Below, piece by piece: positions 1-6,498 of a stretch of DNA of 18,960 nucleotides (positions within the stretch are counted from its first letter, which is position 1; every line of letters begins with the position of its first letter). The position numbers and the translations under genes were made by a program. Source of the DNA: JACPHB01 sp964495505 (lineage in GTDB: Bacteria > Patescibacteriota > Minisyncoccia > UBA10092). The stretch is taken from contig CAZBVM010000012.1 of NCBI GenBank assembly GCA_964495505.1, positions 1 through 18,960 on the forward strand, read 5' to 3'. The notes under the pieces were generated by a model, which was not told where the DNA came from, did not search any database, and worked only from the letters and a program-made list of their open reading frames with translations.

Positions 1-64
1 GCTGGAAGACCCCATTAGAAGTCTTTAGTGTTGCACTTCAAGGTTGAATTTACCCATAATGCAT

Positions 65-94
65 TTGACAATATTGAGACGTTTATGTTATAAG
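65..94 (+). promoter_or_regulatory. Sigma70-type promoter of the TPM/LemA-like pair
   Basis: TTGACA at 65-70 and TATAAG at 89-94 are separated by 18 nt. The predicted transcript starts near 101 and leaves a leader of about 50 nt. That leader contains a full Shine-Dalgarno sequence, AAGGAGGT at 140-147, just before the ATG at 152. Nothing recognisable as a gene is seen in positions 1-64. Confidence 0.6.
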
Positions 95-151
95 ATAAAC
101 AAAATTTTGTTGCTTAAAAATTTGCTTAAGTTAAGATAGAAGGAGGTAAAG

Positions 152-1582
152 ATGTTCGCAGTGATAGTAATGTCAGTTTTGTCTGCGGTCGCAGCCGGTT
201 TACTTATCAAACTCTATTTTGACCGGTTCTATAAGCCAAATTACGACCACGCTCCAACTATTACCTGGACGGAATTTACAATCGGTATGTTGATTATCGC
301 ACTGATAATCACCCCAGCTGTCGGTAAAATCGGCTGGAATTTAGCCAAGCAGGGTAATCTAACTTTCAACGAGTATCGGAATGGCTGGGAACTCGCGGCG
401 ACTGCTGATGTGACGGCTTGTACGCGTGACGGTTCTTGCCGTCAAACATATGACTGTGATCCATATATTGTTCCTGTGTTTTATACTTATTCGTGCGGGA
501 ATAACCAAACTTGTACCGGTGTTCGTTTTGAGACCCGCTATCATTCTTGTCCATATGTAAACAAGGAAACGGATTATATCATCAAAACAACGCTGGGCAG
601 TTACGCTATTGCCTACGGCCGTTTGCCGGACGACCCGCAGGCAAATAAGTGGCGTTCAGGCGTTTCTGTTCCGCAGTATGTTATTGGTCGAGCCGGAGTC
701 GGCGCGCCGCCATTCTGGTTAGCTGCAAAGTGGAGGATTGATTCCGGAAATCCGGGTCCCGTTACAAAGCGGTCGGAATACGATAACTACATTTTAGCAA
801 GCGATCGGACGATTCTAAAGCAATATTCCTCGGCAATAGAGGAATACAAAAAAGTAAATCTTTTGCCGTCGGTACAATTCGGAGTTTACGATTTCTACTA
901 TGCGGATAAAGTGTCTTTTGTCGGATACCAACCGGCAAATTTAAAAGAATGGCAAACTACTTTGGGTTATCTTAATGCCGCATTTGGCACGGAACTTGGG
1001 GGCGATCTTCATCTTGTTATTGTTTTAAACGATAAAGTTAACGCAAATCCCGATGCTTACATTCTGGCGCTTAAGGCCTACTGGCAGAACCGCGAAATTT
1101 TCAAACGCGATACTATAAGTAAAAATAGTGTAATTGTGGTCATTGGGACAAAAAATGGCATTACCGTTGAGTGGGCAAGAGCCACAACGGGAATGCCCTT
1201 AGGTAATGAAGAAATGCTCGTTGCTATCAGGAATATCAAAGGAATCCCGCTTACTCCAGAGTCGGTTATTGGTAAAGTCAACGGTAAATTTGATCTTAAG
1301 AAAAAAACTGGAGTTCTTGGTGAGCGCGGAGACGGTATTTTAGAGAAAGTTATCTGGGGACTTGATGAGCCGCAAACGAAGTTCAAGCGTGTTGCCATGA
1401 CTGGCAAAACTGGCGCTGGCAACGGTTTTATTTATCTTTCAAATGAGATTGATATTACCGGCTGGCAAAAATTTTGGATTATTTTTGTGATATTCATTTT
1501 ATCTTTAGGCGTTTGGGTTGCCGCGGCTTTTGTAGCCGACATCTCTTGGCGTAGTTGGTTTTATAATAGGAAATACCGTTAA
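152..1582 (+). CDS. Membrane-anchored TPM-like domain protein
   Basis: 476 residues. A hydrophobic N-terminal helix (about 1-21), a second (about 41-60) and a C-terminal one (about 440-462) frame a large presumably extracytoplasmic region. Residues about 265-365 read like a TPM domain: a LHLVIVLND strand, an ALKAYWQ helix, then SVIVVIG and an 'ITVEWARATTGMPLGNEE' stretch resembling the TPM glycine-rich loop. TPM proteins are membrane-associated and have been linked to phosphatase or chaperone-like activity; the function here is inferred only. Residues 90-133 hold six cysteines (90, 96, 102, 115, 121, 133), a possible disulfide-rich or metal-binding insert. The start is fixed by AAGGAGGT four bases upstream of the ATG. 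The LemA-like gene follows after about 40 bases, and LemA and TPM genes are often neighbours in bacteria. The N-terminal half is not recognised. Confidence 0.6.
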   Translation: MFAVIVMSVLSAVAAGLLIKLYFDRFYKPNYDHAPTITWTEFTIGMLIIALIITPAVGKIGWNLAKQGNLTFNEYRNGWELAATADVTACTRDGSCRQTYDCDPYIVPVFYTYSCGNNQTCTGVRFETRYHSCPYVNKETDYIIKTTLGSYAIAYGRLPDDPQANKWRSGVSVPQYVIGRAGVGAPPFWLAAKWRIDSGNPGPVTKRSEYDNYILASDRTILKQYSSAIEEYKKVNLLPSVQFGVYDFYYADKVSFVGYQPANLKEWQTTLGYLNAAFGTELGGDLHLVIVLNDKVNANPDAYILALKAYWQNREIFKRDTISKNSVIVVIGTKNGITVEWARATTGMPLGNEEMLVAIRNIKGIPLTPESVIGKVNGKFDLKKKTGVLGERGDGILEKVIWGLDEPQTKFKRVAMTGKTGAGNGFIYLSNEIDITGWQKFWIIFVIFILSLGVWVAAAFVADISWRSWFYNRKYR

Positions 1583-1625
1583 TTTTTTGAACCCACAACC
1601 CCCAACCCCTGAAAGGAGAAGCCAC

Positions 1626-2273
1626 ATGAAAACAATTCGCAACTCAAAAGGATTTGCTATTATACCGGTCATAATCTTGTTAGCGATTGTTGGTGTTCTG
1701 ATTATTACTTTTTTTACTCTATATGGTTATGCCAACAGTTTGCGAACCGAAGATGTAAACTGGTCAACCCAGTTGAATGCCCAGTATCTTTCAAATCAGA
1801 ATTATCTCAGCAATTATATTTCAGGATTTTATGAGCAACTCGGACTTGTGAAATATAAGTCCGAAAAGATGGACCAGATTCTTCTGAACTATGCCAAGGC
1901 CAGAGGTGAGAAAGGTGCCGTTAGCCAAGCATTTCTAGCGGCTGTAGTGGAAGCAGTCCCTGATATTAAGGGACTTAACATCGCTGATAAAATGCTGGCA
2001 TATGTCCAAGCCGGCCGTGAGGGTTATCGGGCCGTGCAAGACAAACTTTTGGACATGCTTCGCGGTTATGACAAGTGGCGTGGAGATGGCTATGTTCAGA
2101 GCTGGATTATCACTAACGTTATCGGAGCTCCGAGTGAACGATTGGAAGCTCGTGTCGGGGATAAGACTTTGCGTGGCAAGGAAGCTCGCGATAGGATGTA
2201 TGTGATTGTTCTTACTTCCGACACTAAGAAGGCATACGAGACCGGCACTATGGAGCCGCTTAAGGTTCAGTAA
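1626..2273 (+). CDS. LemA-like membrane protein
   Basis: 215 residues from the ATG at 1626, chosen because AAAGGAGA lies at 1612-1619. An in-frame TTG at 1587 would precede that site and add an implausible proline-rich tail. Residues about 10-33 form one transmembrane helix; the rest is predicted to be helical and outside the membrane. The stretch with QAGREGYRAVQDKLLDMLRGYDKW and the preceding 'LLNYAKARGEKGAV' helix resemble LemA helical-bundle proteins, though the classic LemA N-terminal LVxxxxxVxxAWS pattern is only loosely present. LemA has no settled biochemical function. Its place directly behind a TPM-like gene, in one transcription unit closed by a terminator, supports the assignment. 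It may instead be a lineage-specific helical membrane protein. Confidence 0.5.
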   Translation: MKTIRNSKGFAIIPVIILLAIVGVLIITFFTLYGYANSLRTEDVNWSTQLNAQYLSNQNYLSNYISGFYEQLGLVKYKSEKMDQILLNYAKARGEKGAVSQAFLAAVVEAVPDIKGLNIADKMLAYVQAGREGYRAVQDKLLDMLRGYDKWRGDGYVQSWIITNVIGAPSERLEARVGDKTLRGKEARDRMYVIVLTSDTKKAYETGTMEPLKVQ

Positions 2274-2300
2274 TTTAATAGTGATATTTACGAATCCATA

Positions 2301-2330
2301 AAGGCTCGCGCAAGCGAGCCTTTTATAATT
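2301..2330 (+). terminator. Rho-independent terminator after the LemA-like gene
   Basis: AAGGCTCGC (2301-2309) pairs perfectly with GCGAGCCTT (2314-2322) across a GCAA (GNRA-type) tetraloop. A T-rich tract follows. Confidence 0.8.
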
Positions 2331-2337
2331 TCTATTA

Positions 2338-2366
2338 TTGACATATTGATAAACAAGGAGTATACT
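2338..2366 (+). promoter_or_regulatory. Consensus promoter of the RRM gene
   Basis: TTGACA (2338-2343) and TATACT (2361-2366) have an ideal 17-nt spacer. The predicted start is near 2373, giving a leader of about 97 nt before the ATG at 2470. That leader has no Shine-Dalgarno site at the usual distance; GAGAGG lies about 30 nt upstream. Confidence 0.75.
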
Positions 2367-2469
2367 GCCATACAGTAAGTTTTCTTGTGAGTTTTCAATT
2401 CCGCCATTTATGCGTGAGGAGATACTCTAAGAGAGGTCGACTTACGCTATAAAATAAATAGTTAATAAA

Positions 2470-2784
2470 ATGGCTAAGAAATTATATGTAGGCGGGTTGT
2501 CATACAACACAACCCAGGAAACCCTGAAAGACACATTTTCTCAAGCCGGAACCGTGGAATCGGCGGTTGTCATCACTGACAAAATGTCCGGCCGTTCCAA
2601 AGGATTCGGTTTTGTGGAAATGTCTACCGAAGAGGAAGCTGCTAAAGCGATTGAAATGTTCAACGGCAAAGATCTTGATGGTAGAAACGTGACCGTAAAC
2701 GAAGCCCGGCCGATGGAAGAGCGATCCAGGAGGGAAGGCGGTTTCAATCGGGATTTTAGGGGCGGCGGCAGAAGAGATTACTAA
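2470..2784 (+). CDS. RRM-type RNA-binding protein
   Basis: 104 residues with one complete RNA recognition motif: RNP2 LYVGGL at residues 5-10 and RNP1 KGFGFVEM at 44-51. The C-terminal tail (about 80-104) is arginine/glycine-rich (REGGFNRDFRGGGRRDY). This matches the small bacterial glycine-rich RRM proteins best known from cyanobacteria and also found in CPR genomes, which bind single-stranded RNA and are often cold-regulated. It is a single-gene unit with its own consensus promoter and strong terminator, suggesting high expression. The long leader could carry temperature control, but that is inference. No natural target is evident from the context. Confidence 0.92.
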   Translation: MAKKLYVGGLSYNTTQETLKDTFSQAGTVESAVVITDKMSGRSKGFGFVEMSTEEEAAKAIEMFNGKDLDGRNVTVNEARPMEERSRREGGFNRDFRGGGRRDY

Positions 2785-2797
2785 GTGTCCCGCTAGC

Positions 2798-2831
2798 AAA
2801 AAACACCCCCGCAGTCGCGGGGGTGTTTTTT
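2798..2831. terminator. Strong bidirectional-looking terminator
   Basis: CACCCCCGC (2804-2812) pairs with GCGGGGGTG (2817-2825) across an AGTC loop. Six A (2798-2803) and six T (2826-2831) flank it, so either strand gives a hairpin followed by a U tract. Confidence 0.9.
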
Positions 2832-2850
2832 GTTTGTTTGTCTTAAAAAC

Positions 2851-2959
2851 TTATCCACAGTTAACCCCCTTGATTAATTATTCTTATTATAATAACCTTA
2901 AATCATCTGGTGGGAGATTGTGGGTAAGTTTGTGGATAACTATACTAATCTGTGGATAA
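2851..2959. promoter_or_regulatory. DnaA-box cluster and MraZ-box-like repeats upstream of mraZ
   Basis: TTATCCACA, the consensus DnaA box, occurs at 2851-2859. Its reverse complement TGTGGATAA occurs at 2931-2939 and 2951-2959, with a near copy TGTGGGTAA at 2919-2927. An AT-rich stretch lies between the first box and the rest (about 2868-2904). TGGGA at 2911 and TGGGT at 2921 are spaced 10 bp apart, as in the TGGGN direct repeats bound by MraZ in E. coli. Autoregulation by MraZ and input from DnaA are both plausible. A replication-origin role cannot be excluded from sequence alone. Confidence 0.65.
2918..2946 (+). promoter_or_regulatory. Candidate mraZ promoter
   Basis: TTGTGG (2918-2923) and TATACT (2941-2946) are 17 nt apart. 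The promoter overlaps the TGGGN repeats and sits between two DnaA-box sequences, so a bound repressor would block it. The predicted start near 2953 leaves only about 13 nt before the ATG at 2966, with no Shine-Dalgarno site. Confidence 0.55.
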
Positions 2960-2965
2960 CTCAAT

Positions 2966-3397
2966 ATGCTATCAGGAGAATTCAAGCACAATTTAGACTC
3001 AAAGAACCGCATTACAATTCCGGCAAAGCTAAAGACAGAACTTGGAGAAAAACCGGTTTTAACGAGGGGTCTGGATAACTGCCTATTTATTTACCCCAAC
3101 CGCGATTGGCAGCTCTTTATGGAAAAACTTAATAAACTTCCGTTAGGGCAGGCAAAAGCCAGAAATTTTAAAAGATTTATTTTATCGGGTGCTAACGAAA
3201 TTGAGATTGATGAAATGGGCCGCATTCTCATTCCCGAATCGCTTAAAGAATATTCAGACCTCAAAAAAGAAATCGTAATAGTCGGAGTTGGAGACCGGAT
3301 TGAATTGTGGGATGAGGATATGTGGAATAAATATATCGTTTCCGCGGAAAAAGAATCAGGAAGCTTAGCAGAAGGGTTGGAACAATTCGGAATATAA
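2966..3397 (+). CDS. mraZ: Transcriptional regulator MraZ
   Basis: 143 residues with two tandem AbrB/MraZ-type swapped-hairpin repeats: LDSKNRITIP (10-19) and the equivalent IDEMGRILIP in the second half. The first repeat keeps the DxKxR signature; the second has DEMGR. MraZ is the usual first gene of the division/cell-wall cluster and binds TGGGN repeats in its own promoter; such repeats are visible directly upstream. The stop is two bases before the rsmH start, so the genes are probably co-transcribed. Length and gene order are standard for the family. Confidence 0.96.
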   Translation: MLSGEFKHNLDSKNRITIPAKLKTELGEKPVLTRGLDNCLFIYPNRDWQLFMEKLNKLPLGQAKARNFKRFILSGANEIEIDEMGRILIPESLKEYSDLKKEIVIVGVGDRIELWDEDMWNKYIVSAEKESGSLAEGLEQFGI

Positions 3398-3399
3398 AA

Positions 3400-4272
3400 A
3401 TGGCACACATACCTGTTCTTATAAAAGAAGTTTTAAAATATCTTGATCCCAAGCCGAATCAAAATTTTATTGACGCGACGGTTGGCGATGGCGGGCACGC
3501 GGCAGCCATTTTAGAAAAAACATCACCAAACGGCAGATTACTAGCCATAGACCGCGATCTTGATTCGATTGTTCGCGCTAAAAGCAAATTAGGAAAGTTT
3601 GAAAACAAAGTTCTTTTTATAAACGATTCTTTCGGAAATTTGGCGAGTATTGTTAAGAGAAATAACTTTGGTTTTGCGAGTGGCATCCTTTTTGACTTCG
3701 GGATGTCTTCTTCTCAACTTGAAAATTCCGGCAGAGGATTCACTTTCTCTAAAAACGAAATTCTTGATATGCGTTACGACACCAAAACGCCGATTACCGC
3801 CGAAGATATTGTTAACAAATACGGCGAAAAAGAGTTAACAGAAATTTTTAAAAAATGGGGCGAAGAACCGAAAGCCGCAGCAATTGCTAAAGCCATTGTT
3901 ATCAATAGGAAAACAAGAATAAAAACGACAGGAGAGCTTGTAAGGATTGTTGAGTCGGTTAAAAAACGTCGAGGGAAAATTCATCCCGCAACCCTAATTT
4001 TTCAAGCGCTAAGAGTTGAAGTTAACCAGGAACTCGGAGAGATAGAAAAAGTTTTGGAAACTGTTCCTAAAATTCTTTTAAACGGCGGCCGGGCGGCCTT
4101 TATCTCTTTTCATTCATTGGAAGACCGCTCCATAAAAAATTGGTCAAAAGATTTAAATAAAAAAAATATTATAGAAATAATAACCAAAAAACCGATTACG
4201 GCATCAGCTGAAGAATTAAAAATTAATCCCCGAAGCCGAAGCGCGAAATTAAGAATAGTAGAAAAAAGATGA
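3400..4272 (+). CDS. rsmH: 16S rRNA m4C1402 methyltransferase RsmH
   Basis: 290 residues. It methylates N4 of C1402 in 16S rRNA with S-adenosylmethionine. The SAM-binding motif I is DATVGDGGHA at 25-34. Other family landmarks are FDFGMSSSQL (about 98-107), GRGFTF (111-116), FQALRVEVN (201-209) and ISFHSLEDR (235-243). The C-terminus ends with the usual PRSRSAKLRIVEK pattern. It starts two bases after mraZ and its TGA overlaps the next ATG by four bases, implying translational coupling. This is normal division-cluster order. Confidence 0.96.
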   Translation: MAHIPVLIKEVLKYLDPKPNQNFIDATVGDGGHAAAILEKTSPNGRLLAIDRDLDSIVRAKSKLGKFENKVLFINDSFGNLASIVKRNNFGFASGILFDFGMSSSQLENSGRGFTFSKNEILDMRYDTKTPITAEDIVNKYGEKELTEIFKKWGEEPKAAAIAKAIVINRKTRIKTTGELVRIVESVKKRRGKIHPATLIFQALRVEVNQELGEIEKVLETVPKILLNGGRAAFISFHSLEDRSIKNWSKDLNKKNIIEIITKKPITASAEELKINPRSRSAKLRIVEKR

Positions 4273-4580
4273 TCACGATAAAAACAATTTATAAAAACAC
4301 GCAGATAGAACAGCTTAATATTTTTGCGCTTTTAACCGCCGCTGTTTTAATTATTGTTTATTTGTTTATTGCCAATAACGCAGCTATGGCTAATTATCGA
4401 AAAACTTCTCTGCAAAAATACATTGACGGCTTAAGAATAGAGATCAGGACTCTTAATTTGGAATTGGCCGATAAACGGAGCATCGGTTTTTTAAAAAAAG
4501 CGGCTCAAAATCTTAACCTTATGGTTAACGAGAGTATTCAATATATTAAAATTTCCGGCCCTGTTGCCAAAAATAAATGA
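4269..4580 (+). CDS. ftsL: FtsL/DivIC-like septum protein
   Basis: 103 residues: a short cytoplasmic N-terminus, one transmembrane helix (about 18-38), then a helical stretch with leucine/isoleucine spacing typical of a coiled coil (about 45-85). This bitopic shape, plus its position between rsmH and the PBP gene with an ATGA overlap to rsmH, is that of FtsL, which joins FtsB/DivIC and FtsQ to activate FtsWI. Sequence identity in this family is too low to settle the name by eye, so the call rests on topology and gene order. Confidence 0.75.
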   Translation: MITIKTIYKNTQIEQLNIFALLTAAVLIIVYLFIANNAAMANYRKTSLQKYIDGLRIEIRTLNLELADKRSIGFLKKAAQNLNLMVNESIQYIKISGPVAKNK

Positions 4581-4584
4581 GACT

Positions 4585-4822
4585 CAAAATTTTCTAATTT
4601 TTAATGATGAAAATTTTGTAAGACGAATTTACCCCGCCCTTATTTTGCAACTCAAAAACATGATAAACTATCTTTTAGTAAAATCTATTAAAACATCTGC
4701 GGCGCTTGCCCGAATAGGGCAGGGCTATTCGCCCTCGCGCCGCCAGATTATTGTGAGGCAAAATAAGGGCGGGGTGCTCACAAATTTATCTAAATTTTGT
4801 TCACTTCGCTCCAAAATTTAGA
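4585..4822. repeat. Composite inverted-repeat element between ftsL and ftsI
   Basis: The gap between ftsL and the PBP gene is packed with nested palindromes. An 18-bp perfect inverted repeat starts ACCCCGCCC at 4631-4648 and is matched at 4758-4775. Inside it GCGGCGC (4699-4705) pairs with 4737-4743, and CGAATAG (4711-4717) with 4725-4731. AT-rich hairpins flank it: CAAAATTTTC (4585-4594) with 4609-4618, and TCTAAATTTTG (4789-4799) with 4812-4822. A related element, sharing ACCCCGCC and GGCGGGGTGCTCA, lies upstream of rplU. An 85-codon open frame across this region from a TTG at 4564 shows no protein features. Confidence 0.8.
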
Positions 4823-4827
4823 AATTT

Positions 4828-6291
4828 ATGGCAAAACAAAATATTGAAAATCGGATTTTAATTTTACTTATTATTTTCATATCACTCGGCCTCCTTATCT
4901 GGGGGCGATTCTTTTATCTTTCCGTAATTCGCCATGAATATTATTTGGCTAAGGCAAAAGTTATAAGCGAGAGTAGCAATAGTACTGCTCCCCGCGGCAG
5001 TATTTTTCTAACTGATAAAAACGCTTTGCCTTTTGCCGCGGTTTTAAATAAAGAATTCCCGCTTGTTTACGCTATACCCGCAAAGATAAAAGAACCAGAA
5101 ATCTTGGCTGAAAAACTCGCTCCGATTTTAGAACTGGACAAAGAAATATTAATTCAAAAATTATCTAAAACCGGCGATCCTTATGAAATTTTAAAAAAAA
5201 AGGTTTCGGAAGAAGTTGCTAAAATAATTAAAAATCAAAACGAAATCGGTGTCGGCGTTGAAGATGAGACGCTAAGATATTATCCCGAAGGCCTCTATCT
5301 TTCTCATGTTATCGGGTTTTTGGGTTTTAATAAAAACGGTCAGGCTGGTCAGTACGGACTTGAAGAATATTATGATAAGGAACTTACTGGCTTTGTTGCG
5401 AGCGCCGATTTAATTTTAACTATTGATTCGGCAATTCAATCTCAGGCCGGGGTTCTAATTTCAAAAACCGTTAAAGATTGGCAGGCTGATGGTGGGTCTA
5501 TTATTGTAATGAATCCCAATGATGGCAGTGTTTTTGCGATGGCTTCTTTTCCAGATTTTGACGCCAATAATTATTTTACAACCCCAAATCCAGATTTTTT
5601 TATAAATCCAACAACTCTAAAACGTTATGAACCTGGTTCTGTTTTTAAACCAATAACCATGGCTATTGGCATTGAAACCGGCGCCGTTACCCCAGAAACA
5701 GAATATTACAATACTGGAACTGTTAAAGTGGGGAATAAGGTTATTTCCAATTCTATTCCTGATAAAGTTTTAGGATGGCAGACAATGACGAAAGTTTTAG
5801 AGCAGTCGCTTAATACCGGCGCCGTTTTTGTGGAACAAAAAATTCCCAAAGATACTTTTCTAAGGTATCTAAAAGATTTTGGCATTGATAGCAAAACTGG
5901 CATTGATGTTTCAGAAATTACCGGCGATTTATCAGTTTTGGGAAGTATGAGAGACATTAATTTTGCTACCGCTTCTTTTGGCCAGGGCGTGGCAATGACA
6001 CCAATAGGTCTTATCAGGGCTCTTGCGGTTGTTGCCAATGGCGGAAAACTAATAAAACCACATTTGGTAAAAAACATCGTTTATCATAACGGCGAAAATT
6101 ACAAAGTAAAAAGTGAATTATTTCAGCAAGTAATTTCTTCTGAAACATCAGCCAAATTAATAAGTATGATGATTAAAGTGGTTGAAAACGGCAGCGGTAG
6201 GCAGGCGCGGGTAACTGGCTATACGATTGCTGGAAAAACCGGCACGGCTCAGGTACCTGACCTGAGAAGAGGTGGCTATAAAGACGAGTAA
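4828..6291 (+). CDS. FtsI/PBP2-type D,D-transpeptidase, cut short by an in-frame TAA
   Basis: 487 residues to the first stop. An N-terminal membrane anchor (about 9-31) is followed by the PBP dimerisation region (APRGSIF near 54-60) and the transpeptidase domain. All three catalytic motifs are present: SxxK as SVFK (Ser271-Lys274), SxN as SLN (327-329) and KTGT (470-473). The enzyme would cross-link septal or lateral-wall peptidoglycan, and its place after ftsL favours an FtsI role. The frame meets TAA at 6289-6291 right after GGYKDE, where relatives continue with a tyrosine-like residue and a VGFAP block. Exactly that block (IHTFVGFAPAYDPKFIALI) follows in the same frame to 6477. A single base change (TAT or TAC to TAA), a sequencing error, or a real truncation could explain this. 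Confidence 0.85.
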   Translation: MAKQNIENRILILLIIFISLGLLIWGRFFYLSVIRHEYYLAKAKVISESSNSTAPRGSIFLTDKNALPFAAVLNKEFPLVYAIPAKIKEPEILAEKLAPILELDKEILIQKLSKTGDPYEILKKKVSEEVAKIIKNQNEIGVGVEDETLRYYPEGLYLSHVIGFLGFNKNGQAGQYGLEEYYDKELTGFVASADLILTIDSAIQSQAGVLISKTVKDWQADGGSIIVMNPNDGSVFAMASFPDFDANNYFTTPNPDFFINPTTLKRYEPGSVFKPITMAIGIETGAVTPETEYYNTGTVKVGNKVISNSIPDKVLGWQTMTKVLEQSLNTGAVFVEQKIPKDTFLRYLKDFGIDSKTGIDVSEITGDLSVLGSMRDINFATASFGQGVAMTPIGLIRALAVVANGGKLIKPHLVKNIVYHNGENYKVKSELFQQVISSETSAKLISMMIKVVENGSGRQARVTGYTIAGKTGTAQVPDLRRGGYKDE

Positions 6292-6477
6292 ATACATACT
6301 TTTGTTGGTTTTGCGCCGGCCTATGATCCGAAATTTATTGCTTTAATTAAACTTGATAATCCGAAGGGAGTGCGTTTCGCTGAAAGCACGGTGGTTCCGG
6401 TTTTTAAAGAGCTGGCAGAGTTTATATTCAGTTATTTAGAGATTCCCCCAGACAAACCCGTTGAAATTAAACAGTAA
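6292..6477 (+). pseudogene. In-frame remainder of the PBP transpeptidase domain
   Basis: 61 codons follow the TAA at 6289-6291 in the same frame and end at a second TAA (6475-6477). They begin IHTFVGFAPAYDPKFIALIK and continue LDNPKG, the standard last strand and helix of FtsI/PBP2 transpeptidase domains. No convincing start codon or Shine-Dalgarno site precedes them, so this is the severed C-terminus of the upstream gene rather than a separate gene. The conserved sequence suggests the stop is recent, or absent in the real genome. Confidence 0.85.
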
Positions 6478-6498
6478 AGAGCATACAATCCATTAAAT

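Noticed and set aside
2851..2959. Chromosomal origin of replication
   Set aside because: Three DnaA boxes and an AT-rich stretch are present, but there is no dnaA or dnaN gene nearby and the boxes straddle a promoter; kept only as an alternative to regulation.
4564..4821. 85-codon open frame between ftsL and the PBP gene
   Set aside because: It begins with TTG inside ftsL, spans the nested inverted repeats, and its protein shows no domain or family pattern.
6289..6291. Recoded stop codon (alternative genetic code)
   Set aside because: The codon is TAA, and both TAA and TGA end many genes here normally; CPR recoding is known only for TGA.
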